A stretch of DNA of 64,000 bases from Liolophura sinensis (GCF_032854445.1 NC_088301.1:55911187-55975186), one strand, 5' to 3'. Shown: positions 1 through 13,258, numbered from the stretch's first letter. Notes: generated by a model not told the origin, from the letters alone. Numbers and translations are program-made.

Positions 1-3000
1 TTCATGTCTCTTTTTGTATTAGAATCCATGCTGAAGTAAATGTTTCAGTAATTGTATAAATATGTATTGAGCCAAAGATTTGCACTGATGTGTCTCCTAT
101 AGGCGAACCTGTTGGTAGCCTTGCTATCTAAGTTAGCTCACCTATACAGAATACAGGCATCATGCCATACCCTATGCGTCGTTGTCGTAATACGGTGAAG
201 GCAATGTTAAAGTAAATGTTAAGAGCAGTAAATCAAAAACTACTACGTGTATTGTTCTCAGGTTTGCATACGTGTGAAGCACGATAACACTAAAATAATT
301 ACAAAATTACAAAATTCACGACTTGTGTAACCTGGAGTTACGGTGAAGACTTTACTTGAGTTTAAAAGTGATATCATTAAAAGCATTGCATGTATTGTGC
401 TCAGGCTTTGCATACATGTAAAGCGCAATATTACACGAGCTGGATGTTCTATTGTTAATCCCCCGTATGTCTCTTAATTACCATACATTACCAAATTTAT
501 GACATTCAAGTCGCTTTTTGTGTATTAGAATCCATGTTACGCTTAATATTTAAGGATTGGGCTGGAGTAACCCAAGAATGTGAATGTTTCAAGGAATGTT
601 TTGCCCTTTACCAATATATGTGCGTGGCGTCTCGTAGAAATTCCGATGTTGCACCGATATATCACAGTTCAATGCATGGAGAAAATCGAAATCGCCAATT
701 TGTGGCGAGTTATTTATATATAACCCAAGAACGCAGCTGTTTCCGCTGACGTCACCGGGACACTGATAAGCATTTTATCTATATGCGCGTGGGGTTTCTC
801 CAACATGGTTTAGGTTATAGCCTCATGGCTAAAATTTAAAGATTGAAAGTTAATTTACAGAGCCACCAAGCACGCCAGAAAAAAAAAGAAAGAAGCCCGA
901 CATACAGTGGTATGCTCGGTTCTTTAGCCTGTTATTGGCTTGTTGCATCTAAGTCTATATAGGCTTACAGAACAGACCCTTACCGGGGTAACGAATTATT
1001 TGGTATTGAGGCCTACTACTACTAATCTTTTAACGGTATACCTTTAATTTTTTACTTACGCATATTATATTTGCCCTAAAATCTGTACAAAAGAGTGTCT
1101 AATATGCATTTACAACCAGCATGATTAAATTAAGTGTACCTCACATTTATGCATTTTCAGCCTAGCATGGACAAAAACTACTTTCAAAATACAATATCAC
1201 CCAAACTAGTTTTGAATAAATTTAAGGAATAAAAATGTCCATGTATAATAGTATATATGCCCAGGTATGAATGTTGATTTCTCCCATTTTAGCGAGAGAA
1301 TAGGCATGGGCATTTCAGACAGGTATACAGGACGGGTACATGGTTCTTCACGAATCGCTGAGAGCAAGTTTTGTCTACAGGAATTTTGCCATATCAGTTA
1401 ACTGCATTCTCGTACAACTTCACACAGGAATTAAGGTCTGGCCTACGGGCCTATTTATATTGTTTGCATACATTCATCCATTTACTATAAGGTAAAGCTT
1501 GAAATTCTAGACGTAGCCATATACTATATATGTTAATTGTGCTATATGCCAACGTATGCGCTTTGTAAAATAATGTACATGGGTTGAGCAGTAAAAAATT
1601 TCCGACCTACCTATTACGAATACAGACTTGCACCCGCTTCAACGCCAAACCTACAAGATTCTAGTTCTCCACCAACAGAGAACACTTTCCCCCGATGCCA
1701 TAGTAACCTTACACAAGTTGCAGAATCCGTGACTGCATGCTTAGCAGCAATTAAATATCGTACGAATTTTAACACACATTCTGGGCCTGGGTTTTATCTG
1801 CACGGGTACTGAAAAGATGGAAGAGACACATGTGTTCCTTCTCGATTCAACTGGCAGTGCACCTGGTCCATTGGACCCGGATACAAATGCACGAACACGT
1901 GCTTGGTTTGGTATACTAGTTCTGTGCTGCAGACTTAAAGAAAGTATATAACTATCTGTCTTATCCGTATTTTTTAAGCAAACGCTCGCTAACCCCCTCC
2001 CCATCACACACACGCCGTTTTGAACACGCAGGACTGTATATATCTCGCGCGTCCTGGTATATACAATCTATAGCATCCGCGTGCCGTAGTAGGCTATATC
2101 CACAAATCCCGATTATTAACATGTCGCCATGGCTTGATTAATATTGAAAATAGAGGCTTGTTTATTATCCCTGAAGCCTCATGTAACTTATTTACAAAAA
2201 ATGTAAATGTAGGGAGGTAGACTGCATTTTAGCCTTCTTAATGGCACAGCATCAGGGCATTATAAATTCGCACGTTTTCTACACTGCACTGTTTATACCA
2301 CTGAAAACGCTTACATCTGACTATTTTTCTATTCAATAACTAGGGCAATAAAAATTTTACCTTCTCATTCACGTCCCCTCGGTGGCTTTATAGCACCTTG
2401 ATTAAATGGATATTTGCTCAAGTAAAAGGGATCAAAGCTTTTACAATATCACCGCTTTACCTAAATCATATTCTGACTTCATTCCAAGTTATTTCCAACG
2501 ATCACCATACATGATTTGACTGCTAATCTTAGTATTGTATAAAACAAGTAACCATCTGAGGAAGGATACACAGCCGAAACATGAAAAAAAAAGAACAAAT
2601 TCCCTTTCGGCTCTTGAAGATTATCACGTAAAAAAAGAAAGATCGACACAGAAGAAGGTTATATAGATTCTTTATATGTGAGCTGCGCTTCCACTGAAAC
2701 TGTTCATATAGCCAACGTGGCTTTATTCAAGACGATGTATATACAGTCTGCATAGCCCCGAGAAATGCACGGTGCTAGATAGATGTATGGAGCAGAGGGC
2801 CAGGGATTCTGGACACCCTGTCCCTATTTACTCACAAGAGAATGGTGATGTCAAATTTGATCAGCTTTGTATGAAGGCGTTTGCTGGCAAGTTATTGACG
2901 CTAGTTTGTTTAGTGATACCTTGTGTCATACATGCTTAAACTGTAATTCTCACACAACGCCCAGATTTAGAATGAGCTTTGGTATATTGCTTTCGAAGTA

Positions 3001-3660
3001 AGGATAATATACAGTGATATTATCCAAATCGAAACTACCCTTTCTGTTTCAAAGCTGTCGTGACAGGAAAATGTTGAAGTCATTGTATACCGATACAAAA
3101 TATAAGTACATGTATATAAGTTTATCATCTAGGCAGTATGTAGTTTTATTTAAATTCATTGAAGATTGATAGATTTTTCCCGTAGTTTTTGCTGTATGTA
3201 TGGGTTATTTAAAAGAAAACAGATCACTATACCCAAATGTATATATTTATCGATAAAGTATCCCATATAAAGTTTAAGAAGCGAACGTTTTCATAATTGT
3301 GATAATCTAGATATTGCAGTTCAAAAGGAATGAAAATGCACCCATTGTATCGGATTTAGACAACAGGCGCGAGTGAAACGAGAACGCATCTGGTTCCGCT
3401 AAGTCTATTTTAAGCCATATGTGCGTACAGAGTACAACTGATGCGACATCGAGTTTCCGGTTTCTCTAACATGCCATATCCCATGGCCTCGTGAGAATTC
3501 CAGAATTACACACTTATCAAGTACATGAGAAAAAAGGAATGCGGCCATTTAGGTGTGCTTTCAGACTTCTTCCAAAAACCCGCCAAAGGATATATTATTT
3601 ATTGTCTTTTATGAAACTAGCAGAGCAGATGATCTACCAAAAATAGTACCTGTACAGGGG
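1..3660. other. Gene-poor region with degenerate repeats
   Basis: I see no convincing coding exon. The first 540 bases hold diverged internal repeats: a segment containing GTATTGTTCTCAGG (about 236-290) recurs at about 385-440 with a G for T change and nearby substitutions, and TATTAGAATCCATG occurs at about 17 and 522. The short open frames here lack recognisable domains or good splice contexts and look random. Confidence 0.5.
2545..2592 (+). other. Hammerhead-like core motif, degenerate
   Basis: CTGAGGA is followed 13 bases later by GAAAC. This spacing resembles the conserved core of the hammerhead motifs carried by Penelope-like retroelements. The paired stem between the two boxes is very short, and the GTC-type cleavage triplet expected after GAAAC is missing (CATG is there instead). 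At best it is a relic; chance is quite possible. Confidence 0.2.
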
Positions 3661-3897
3661 ACTTACAACAATGAAAAAGGTAGAAAATGATTAAATCTGT
3701 AACTATTTTCCTGGGAAATGCTTGTAAACCGAATTAGCAAAGAAAAACTAGAACCTGTGCTGTTTTTATATAAAACACACGTCCCATTTTGTACAACGTA
3801 TAACGTATATTTAAGATGGAATATTTTCCCGAATACAAAGAGTTCAAAATCTATAACATTAAAAAAAAGAAAATATTGACTTAAATTCAAACTTTAA

Positions 3898-4338
3898 TCA
3901 AGTCATATCCACAAAGGTAACTTTTGCAGCAAATTTGGAAGCTAAATAGTTTTTGAGAAATCGTGATGATAAATATAAGACAGATGTGCTAATCAAAATG
4001 CCCCCATTGTAATCACAAGGAGAGCACAAAGTATAACAAGCTTTACAGGTATACCTAATGCGGAACGGCACATTTTCAACATCCTTGTGACACTCTTTTT
4101 GAGTCTGGAAGCCATCGGCTGTCAGGGCGGCCAATGGACGATTGTTGACTCGGCGGGAAATTTGTATCAGTTGGTGTAAGTCTATTGGTCGGGGCAGGAC
4201 ATCGTTGGGGTGTTGGGACGGCATCACTGTAACCAGTTGTTGGTGACGTAGCTCGGAAGCCTTAGCGGTACAGCTGAAATGAAAGAATGATACAGTAACA
4301 GGTTTATCACAGTCTGTGATGTACACTGCTTCCACCAA
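3898..4338 (-). CDS. Unrecognised 146-codon open frame, possible 3' terminal exon
   Basis: This is the longest uninterrupted reading frame that does not belong to a repeat. Read on the minus strand it has a good splice acceptor (pyrimidine-rich run, then TTTCAG, near 4,273), after which about 125 codons run to a stop at 3,898. The predicted part is cysteine-containing, with a cluster near KACYTLCSPCDYNGG, and has no family I recognise. No upstream exon was found between 4,340 and 13,250 on this strand. It could be the last exon of an unknown gene, a decayed gene, or chance. Confidence 0.25.
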   Translation of the reverse strand: MVEAVYITDCDKPVTVSFFHFSCTAKASELRHQQLVTVMPSQHPNDVLPRPIDLHQLIQISRRVNNRPLAALTADGFQTQKECHKDVENVPFRIRYTCKACYTLCSPCDYNGGILISTSVLYLSSRFLKNYLASKFAAKVTFVDMT

Positions 4339-4883
4339 GAATAAATGAATGAATTAATAAATAAATAGTTAGAAGGCCTAAATTACTTTCTATAGGTAAG
4401 CTTTCTCTGTGGATTACACTCTCATGAGGCATTATACCATTTGGGGATGACGAAAATAGTTAGTCGAGAAAGTCTGCCTCTGGATCAAAAAGGCCATGTC
4501 CAAGGCTTCACAGATTTCTCCTTGTTAGGAAGCTTCACCTGGTATTGACATATTGCCGTGGATGTGTGGTGCTTGTGCCATATGGTGATTTTGTGCTTGT
4601 CCTATAAAGTGCCAATAATTCACCTGAGGCTTTTCAGTTTGTTTGGTAGGGTGTAATGGAAAAGGTACATTTCAGTACGATTTATTATACCTATCACCGA
4701 AAAATAAACATTTTGGGCGAGTTTTAGGGCGAATACAGTAATCTTTAAGGGCTTTACGGACCCAGTGTGTACGGATACCTTTTTCAGCGATGTCGTGCAA
4801 AGTCCCCTGTATGTTAGGCGATTTGGCTCTTGCCTTATTTGACTTTTATCAGACTTGCAGTGGGTAATGTTTTCTAAAACCAA

Positions 4884-6380
4884 ACTTCAATTAAAGGGCG
4901 ATCTCTCCTTTTTACATTAGCTAAAATATGTTGTTCAATGAAATTTTTTTCAGGCAGTGCGCAAGACATAGTGACAGAAAAATTGTATTAAACCAACCAA
5001 AGTGCATGCCTGACATTACAGTGCCAGACACTGAAGAGAGGCATCATGCGTCAAAGGACGCCGTGTTCCTGTGTCTTGTTGCCCTACCGACATATGTCAC
5101 ATTTGTTACTGTGAAAATTACTCCATTCTTTCACGTGATGCTCAAATATTAATGACATGTGTCTAGTGGCCTTTAAATAATCGCGTATTTAATAGGTTTT
5201 ATCATGAATAATGACAAAATTATATAATAAAGTAGGATTGCCAGCGCGAAGGCTTTTTCCTGTACTACAACACAGGGTTTTTCCTATCTTCCTATTTTCC
5301 TATTCAAAAGTTTAAGCTAGATCAGGTACCTCTGTTGCCACTTTTTATCTAGACATCCAACTCTGTGAGTGCACACAGGTAGTGGCTTGCGCTCCTCACT
5401 AAGACAGTTTATTGGATATGGGAGGTAAGGCCGTAGTAAAAAAAGTCTGGGATATAAGTGTGTGTAGCTATATATTACTGTCCAGCGACTATAAGAGATA
5501 TCCGAAAATCAGGAAACTTTGCAGCATAATTCCAACATATATTCTGATATATATTATCTTCATGAAAACAATAAACGTATATCTAATACCTGTACACATA
5601 TTACGGAGGCACCTGTTGGTTGTATTAACTAACGAATGTCAGAGCTGTTACCTTACGAACATACCGATAGATTGTGCTCCATTACAAAAGAGAACATACA
5701 CCGAAGTCGCAGCTGCTCAGCAGAGTTTTGACACATCGCCATACCTGTTTCCCCGATCGGAGCTTATATACGGACCTCACGCAGTCCTGTTTATTGAATT
5801 AAGTTCTTGGGATCAACTGTAGCTATAGTACTCCTGTACAGGAGCTAGTGCTAACAATACGAGCTCAAGACTCATTCATTATTCATACGTCAGAATCGCT
5901 ATACCTAGATAGTTCTGTCTTAGTTATTGCTATCTGACTGTTAGAAGAAAGCATGAAGGTTCCTCTAGCCAAACAAAGGGTTACCAATATTATAGACGAA
6001 CTTTCCATTGAAGAGTAATGTCTTCATGTCACCGGAGACATTACATATTATACAGGTATACATGGCTATAAGCTTGCGCTTTATGTTTTCCAAAGCTTCC
6101 AGTCACATACATATACATGTAGATTCATAATGATACTCCCTGAATACATGTATAGGACCTGCACTGAAGTTTATACAGTTTAAGAGGCAAATTGTATGCT
6201 AAACAATTTGCATTTTATTCGTTTCCATATGCATCTCCATTTTGTCGTTTTTCTAGAAAACTGTAAATCACAGATATTTGAAGTTTGGTTGCAAAATTCT
6301 GGCGAAATTTATCCTCTACGGTCTTGAAGTTTGTTCTTTTACGCAACTTAGTTGACTGCCATATTGGATTTCGTACAAAA
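4884..6380. other. Intergenic, nothing recognised
   Basis: A plus-strand frame of 136 codons at 5,412-5,822 is open, but it is rich in Tyr, Ile and Leu codons of the kind AT-rich DNA gives by chance, and I recognise no family. No RNA gene or clear repeat is visible. Confidence 0.4.
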
Positions 6381-6398
6381 CCTTTAAACATCTTCTTC

Positions 6399-6655
6399 GG
6401 GGCCTCCGTGGCTCAGTCGTTTGTAATGACTGCGTAATGACACAGGAGTCTCTCACCAATGTGGTCGCTGTGAGTTCAAGTCCAGCTCATGCTGGCTTCC
6501 TCTCCGGCCGTACGTGGGAAGGCTTTCCAGCAACCTGCGGATGGTCGTGGGTTTCCCCCGGGCTCTGCCCGGTTTCTCCCACCATAATGCTGGTCGCCGT
6601 CGTATAAGTGAAATATTCTTGAGTACGGCGTAAAACACCAATCAAATAAATAAAT
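6399..6655 (+). repeat. Full-length tRNA-derived SINE, copy 1
   Basis: Reference copy for the SINE family in this window. The 5' tRNA-like head begins GGGGCCTCCGTGGCTCAG (box A like) and has GAGTTCAAGTCC (box B like). A conserved body follows (GCTGGCTTCCTCTCCGGCCG), then a 3' part with GTGAAATATTCTTGAGTACG and a tail of TAAATAAAT. Near-identical flanks of the type TTTAAACA(T/C)CTTC lie on both sides and look like a target-site duplication. It resembles the tRNA-headed SINEs known from molluscs; the family name was not checked. Confidence 0.85.
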
Positions 6656-6689
6656 CTTTTAAACACCTTCGCAAGAACCAACGGGCGGG

Positions 6690-9600
6690 TCCTTCTAAAA
6701 TGTGATATGCCTGTAGAGGGATACTAGTTACATAAACTTTGCAGAAGGCATTAAATCAATTTAAAACTTTAGAAGATCACATTTGGTCGAATACATCACG
6801 CCATAACAAGTTCTGAATTTTAATATAATTTTGATGTATTGCGGGATATTTCGGATGGGTGATTCCGAATCTGCTTTTGTTTTGTTTTTTGTCTATATTT
6901 GTAGCTATTTTGAGAGATGGTCTAAAACGAATTTTGAGATTTTGAAGTTACTTAATTTCAATGGCCAGTAAATCGAAACTATGATGGTTATGAATTTGTG
7001 ATTTGCGCCAAATCGCTTTAGTCCATGATATGCTCATTCTTTTCGTAGGGGTTACAATCAAATGACATCACTCTGTTACGGAAATAAACAGAAATTAAAG
7101 CCCATTCACTGAGTCTAGAGGGCAATTAGACAGTTGTATGCCACCGTGTCTAGTTAACTGTCAATGATTCCCCAAAACAGGCTGTGTATCTTAATATATC
7201 AGTATTACTGTGTTGTTAATCAGCTGTTACCACACTGTCATGTCGCAAGTTAACTGCTCTGCACTACAGCAGCAGCTGAACACCATTCCCGAACACTGCT
7301 GGAAGCCGTGAAACAGCAGGCAGCTCTGTTTTTTGTTAAGCTTTTCCAGATAAGCTTTTCACAACGGCTTTGTACAATTTGCATGCGAGATTTATGGGCA
7401 TAAAGGAGAGCGTCACGACCTCCTTGTTAAAACTCAACGACAAATCCACGATCGAGGGTATATAGCATGCATGATCCATTGAATACGACATGGCAGTAAA
7501 TGGCAAGTCTTTTTTGATATATGTTTATTGTCGATAATTACCGATAGGTGCAAACGAATCATATGCCTACATTCGAAAAATAAACTTTTACTACACGTGA
7601 ACTTCTTTTATAGATATGCAGAGGTCTTCTGTAGAGATGTGCAGTTCTTTTGTACATGTGAAGATAAATAAAATTTATACATGTACGTATTCACAGAAGT
7701 TTTCCAAATATGTACCGAAACTTTTAAACAAAGGAAAATTTTTTCTACATTTGTATAAAATAACTGGAAATGCGTACAGTTTTTTGTACGTATGTAATTA
7801 GAGAATAAATATTCTCACATACATGAAACACCATACGGGTGGAACACAAGTGGTCTTCAACGAACGTTAGACTGCGCGAAGGAACATATGAAGGTCATCC
7901 AGGGCTAATTGGTCAAATTCGGCCATATATTTCGTGGTTATCCCGATCATAAAAAAACGACCATAAATGATTATGGTAGGTAACGCTTTTTATTTTTATT
8001 TTCATGTGGTCGTATCTGGCTAACATTGTGTTGGCTTTAAATCAATTCAGTTTTGGCATTTGCCAAGTAAGTTCTTGATTCCACCGCTCTTTGTTAAGTT
8101 TATAAAGCCGTGATGGCTATATCAGCGGTAGGCCGCATGCGTGGGGCCGTTGCACCATCTAACATTCATTGAGAATCTAACCCCGATGGCATTCCGCGCG
8201 GTTTCCCTCACCCATATCGATCACACAGGTGAACAGTTTTCAGTACAGCATTTAGCAGCAGTCAAACAAAAACTTACATCACATGCGGAATGTATAATGG
8301 TTATGTGCAGCCATATTATAACCTATATAGTTATGTATAAAGGCACGGGATACTTAATGAACTGACCTTAAACCGGATGCAGAAAAGATCCATTCCTGTC
8401 TTCCTCGCTATACATTACCTTAAGATACATGGAGGCCTGTCTATATACTCCCCTCTCTGATAAACTTCTGTACGCCTATTTTTTGTTTACCACCGTGAAA
8501 TGATTGTCTCCATGCAGGCTACAGTTCTAATCCTCCTTGCACTGGTTACCGTTTTAGCGGAGCCATTATGTGCAGTTTACAGTTTGTGGTTCTTCGTAAC
8601 TCAAAGTCGATGCATGTAGTTAGAGAACTACGTGAGGCCGATGTAAAGAGCGCTGTAGCGCACGTACTCCTCTTTCGTGGCGTCGGGTATATATATATTT
8701 GGCCTAGATAGTCAGCTGATACGGTAACAGCATTGTGAAGATACTACGCATATCTATCTACAGCACAGCTTTTCTACATCCATTTTCCGTTTGAGAGTTA
8801 GTGTATTTGCTAAGGTCCCCCCGCCCCCGTTGGGAAGATTAGCTTATATTTAGATAAAAAGAGCTCAAATGAATCCAACATGCAGGGCCCTTGTTCTCAT
8901 TGGCTACTTAATCCAAACGAAATTAATTCTTTTAAGCTGAAGACAAACCAAACTTGGCAACATACAATCTTTCTTTGCCATTTTTTGCGATGATACTTAG
9001 GTCTACATGGACATTTCTACTACTGGTAGGCCTCGTCAAGTCGATATATATACCATGTGCTAATGGTCCTTACGCTGTACAGGCACATACGTGTATGCAG
9101 ATACTTTGACCTTCATGAAAAAACCACGCAAACACCTGCTCCAAAAGACATTCCTGACGTACGTCAAAATTTGAAATGTATGTTTAGAGCTTATTAGGAA
9201 ATTAAAACTTTAGCTAACTCATGAACGTTATCTTCAGACAAATGTCAAACTTTCAACTTCCATTTAAAAAAAAAAAGCATTGTGACGAGACTTTAAATTA
9301 GTCAGTAATTGGGCGTGAAATTGACCTTTGAAGATCTGTACAAATCTCACGGAGCCAGTGTATGGTTAAGCCGTATATATAAGTATAGAATATATTTTGT
9401 TTCTATAAAACTCTATATACTGAAAAGCGACACCTGTTAACAAAAACTATAATATATAATTGCAAAAAAGTAAACTAGAAAATGACGTGTTGATTTTATG
9501 TATATACATACGCGTATATATACTAGTAAATGCTTACATGCATTGTTATCCAACCCATATACATGTGTGCAGCTGGATTCGTCAACCTGCATGATATACG

Positions 9601-10180
9601 GGTTCGGTAAACAGGGGCATAAACTAAATCATTGTCTAAAATCGTAAGATGATGTAAGCAGGAGATAAATGTCATGTATAAGCCTGGGTTTATATACATG
9701 TATTAACGGTCAGTGTTGCAGGTGTCAGATTTTTCTACATGAAATCAGATGCGGCAAATCCATTATGGGATTCTTCTTATAAATGTCCAAGGGTGGAATG
9801 CATATGTAGGGGAATTAAGAAATCACATAGCTGTTTCAATTCACCACCGACTTCCTATCACATTATTTGCTCAGCCCTACGTGGTGAATGCTTCTCCAAT
9901 ACATTGACTTATTAATGCAAGCGGCGTGCTCCCTAGAGTTTTTTTTTTTTTAATTTATTTCTGCGATGTGGGGAATTTTTCAGTGAAACTGAATGCTTTG
10001 ACCCAAACTTAGTTATGTGTTTTCATGACATCTCTTTCCGCGGAGATCTTTTCAAGCATTGTTTGTGTCAAACTCAGAGCTACAAAAGCTGATCCATTCC
10101 AACTGGGAATGATTATAAATGTATGTTGTACTAAACAACCTGCTTGCCCACTTCATTCTTGATATCCAATCTCTTTTCAC
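6690..10180. other. Intergenic, no gene seen
   Basis: AT-rich DNA with many TATATA and ACATGTA runs. No exon with homology, no RNA gene and no tandem array were recognised. The short open frames look random. Confidence 0.45.
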
Positions 10181-10184
10181 TGTT

Positions 10185-10418
10185 AATAGGAGAATTTCGA
10201 TGTCGAAGGAATTTTTCATTTGTAAGCTGACAGCTGTTCTCGCCAAAGCATGCTACCAGCAAACACACTACAGTGGTCTTCCCTTTAGGATAGGAGCTGC
10301 CACTGAAGCCGACTATCCAAGACTTGAGGATCACCCCATTAGAACTTTAGAGAGATGGTCATCTAACTGTGATACAACCTATATCAGAACATCCTTATTT
10401 CTATATGCCAAGCATTAA
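10185..10418 (+). pseudogene. Fragment of a tyrosine recombinase from a mobile element
   Basis: The frame ending at the stop at 10,416 reads like the C-terminal catalytic end of the tyrosine recombinases carried by DIRS/Crypton-type elements: a KEFF-like helix, YSG..FRIGAAT, then DHPIRTLERWSSN and TYIRT. The second catalytic Arg (FRIG), the Trp of the GRW motif (here ERW) and the nucleophilic Tyr (YIRT) are present. The His of the usual HSFR box is replaced (LPFR). No N-terminal half, first catalytic Arg or element ends were found, so it is a dead fragment of about 75 codons. Confidence 0.7.
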
Positions 10419-10469
10419 GATCCCTATGTTGACATTAGTCTGAGCTATTTAGTATATATATTGTGTGAG

Positions 10470-10795
10470 GTAACTCCGCTCTGAGCTAGAGTTCATGCCA
10501 GGTCAGCTCTTACAGAGCCAAGAGCTCTGCCTTCACCGAGCTAAGACACTAAGTCATCCCTCGCTGAACTAAGTGCTTTGAATTAGAGATTGCGTTAAGT
10601 CAGCCCTCGTGGAGCTAAGATCTCTGAGCTAGAGCTTATGCTGTCAGCCTTCGTCGGGCTAAGACATTAAGTCAGCACACGCTGAACTTAAAAGCTCTTG
10701 TACAGCTTGTATTAAGTAAGCCATAGCTGGCTGCGAGCTCTGAGCTAGAGCTTGCCCAAAGTCAGCCCTCGTTGGGCCAAGAGCTCAGCTGAGAG
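10470..10795 (+). repeat. Degenerate tandem repeat rich in GAGCTAAG/GAGCTC
   Basis: About seven diverged units of roughly 46-50 bp are built from the phrases CTCTGAGCTAGAGCTT, AGTCAGCCCTCG and GAGCTAAGA. The stretch has markedly higher GC than its surroundings. Many AGCT palindromes let each unit pair with its neighbours. No coding capacity is evident. Confidence 0.7.
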
Positions 10796-10799
10796 ATAT

Positions 10800-12590
10800 G
10801 CTCTTGTAAGTAGTATTCACTGATAGGTAATATCTAAGTATATGTATCAGTGATTTGTATTGGTTGACCTGTGTGAGTTTTAGAAAAAAAATACATTTGT
10901 CATTTTCTTTTTTAAATTCAAATCTTCTCTTGGCTTGGTTGACAAATGAACCGTTACTTTTTAAAATGGCATTTTCAATTCGACCTAAATTGGACAACGA
11001 AATTGGTTTCGTCATTGACTTACAAAAGGACGATGCCTTCAAGCTTGAATTCCTTGTGTGATCTAAATATTTTTGTTCAGGTATTAGATATTACAGGTTA
11101 GAATGGTTACATGCTGGTGACTTGTACATTATATGGCTCGCACGGTAAAGGTATATCCATATAAAATCTGTATAGTCATTACGGGTAATCCCTTATTCTT
11201 GCCAAAAAAAATTTGGAGTGATTCGCCATATTTTTACGTTTGAAAATTAACACCTTTATCCCATGCACAACGCTCATATGTCATGTGACGTCACCTGGGA
11301 AGATCACTGACGTACTTGCCACTGTATTCTATTCAATATCCTGAACATTTACGTACAACCATACTATGCATGGTATATGCTCAGAACACCCCGATATTTA
11401 CAAAGGGTTACGATAGGCTAAGCAGTATAGCTACCACGTGTGAATTCCATTATGTGGCATACTATCAATTTGCACCTGTGTAAAATGTGTTGTCAAATGT
11501 TATTTTCACATTACCTCGTATACTGAGAGACAAGAAGTCGACAGTTGGACTATAACCCATAAAATATAACCCGTCTCACCAATAATTAAAGCAGTCGTAA
11601 AACTGTCAACTGACATAATTTTGTTGAAAAAGTAGGAAACGGCCCGAAGCCCGAAATTCATGTTACCATTACTTGTCACGTTGCAACTACTCAAGTTCCA
11701 ATTCAGTATGAAGAACCGTTTTGAAAAAACGCCCAGCGATGTCATGTTTCAAGTTTTAATTCAATGCAAAAAAACGGAGATAATTTAAAATAAGTCAAAG
11801 ACGAAACGGCCTAAAACTTGAACATTGTATGTTACTTGTCATGGTAAGCCATGTGCAGGTTTCAATTACGCGCGATGGGTCAACGATTTTTAAACAATCT
11901 GATAAGTATAGGCGAAGTGTAAACCTGTAGTCCTCTCTCCCACTAAACGTCTACATGTCTTCCCATATCCACTCCATGAACAACCTTGTTGACTTGATTC
12001 TTCTGCCGCATAACTAATGTAGTTTTAATAATGAAGCCGATGAGCCCGATCATTTTGCGTAATTAAGCGGTACTTCAAGTTCAATGCTTGCTCCGTTTAA
12101 AAATTGTGCCAACGGGCAAATTTCATACAGTAATTTCAACTATTTTGACAATGCTTTCTACATATGAAAGGTAACCAGCCAGTCCTGTCAAAGTCTCAGA
12201 AATAAGCTGCATTAACTGCACAACATGATCTCACGTATTAGCGCTGATATCTGGCAACCTTGAACACATCTTCCAGTGACATTTAATCTTTCTAAATACA
12301 CAAACTTAAAGCCTATCTGCAATATGAACATGGCTTATCTCGGCTAGAGATTCATTCCGACTGACACACAAAATGTAAACAAAAACTTTCCGACGAGACG
12401 TTAGAATTTAAACATTTATATTCGTTCGGTTTAACAATTTATAAGAAATAATTTAGTGTCGCACTGCATGCCAGTGTAAAACTTCAGTTTTATAACAAGC
12501 TTTATTTGTACATTTCATTCTTTCTTCGAGTAGCTGTTTTACAGTCCTCAGGCTTACCCAGACAGAAACTACAGTAAACCCCCACGCCTT
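10800..12590. other. Intergenic, with a diffuse repeat near 11,640-11,880
   Basis: No gene is recognised. Phrases such as AAACTTGAAC and ACTTGT.ATGGT.AAGCC near 11,640-11,880 recur in diverged form at 39,800-40,150, suggesting an old dispersed repeat. Confidence 0.4.
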
Positions 12591-12597
12591 ACCAGTT

Positions 12598-12775
12598 ACC
12601 CTAATTCTTCTAATTTTTGGGACATCAGAAAATCTGGTCTGCTTTTTTTTTTTAACCACTATTCATGTATTATAACAGAGATATTCAGTTTCTTTGGTCC
12701 ACATGGTTAGCTCGTCTAATGAGAAACATATTCATATCTTTACTTTTCTGAAAAAAAGGAGAGAAATGTAATTCT
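12598..12775 (+). repeat. Dispersed MITE-like repeat, copy A
   Basis: It shares an extended, diverged similarity with 27,315-27,490. Common phrases include TCTAATTTTT, TCTGGTCTGC, TTTAACCA, CATGGCTAG/CATGGTTAG, TCTAATGA and TTTACTTTTC. The copy at 27.3 kb shows inverted ends; in this copy the right end is less clear. Confidence 0.5.
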
Positions 12776-13252
12776 TTGCACTCAGCAAAATAAAAATATC
12801 TGAAAAACTTCCTAACTTAAGCTGTAGCCAAACCAACAACTTCTTTTTGTTTGCTCTGGGCTTTACATCCCCTACATCCTTTATCACTACAGTGTCTTCT
12901 TCGCAGTTTTGTTGTTATTTGCTAGGACACCTTTTGGGTTTTATCATGCACACAGCACAAATTCTAGTCTGGAAAACTGACTTGAGCCAATCTGGTTTTC
13001 AATCCAGTGACCTCAGAGTAACCCGGCAGCACTGGTCAACTGTATAGACTATCTGTTCAACAGGTTAAATGTGAATGACTCTGGCTTTACCACAGACTAA
13101 CAGTCTTGACCCATTCCTCCCTTCTTTGCGATCAAACCCCTTCCTGTAAGTATTAGGGTTATCATAAGAAATCTGTATGTACCGCGCTTTGACAGTAACA
13201 TTAAATTATCACACATTTCAGCGACAAAAACAGTTTTCAGTAACTAAAATGA

Positions 13253-13258
13253 TTTATT
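13253..13258 (-). terminator. Poly(A) signal AATAAA for LSM3
   Basis: AATAAA on the minus strand lies about 115 bases past the LSM3 stop codon. It is a canonical signal at a normal distance for a short 3' UTR. Confidence 0.6.

Noticed and set aside
5412-5822. 136-codon frame as a membrane-protein gene
   Set aside because: No homology, no splice structure and a composition expected from AT-rich DNA. Not strong enough to call.
6453-6681. Small frames around 6.5 kb as genes
   Set aside because: They are translations of the SINE body; the same peptide fragments appear at 37.3 and 63 kb SINE copies.
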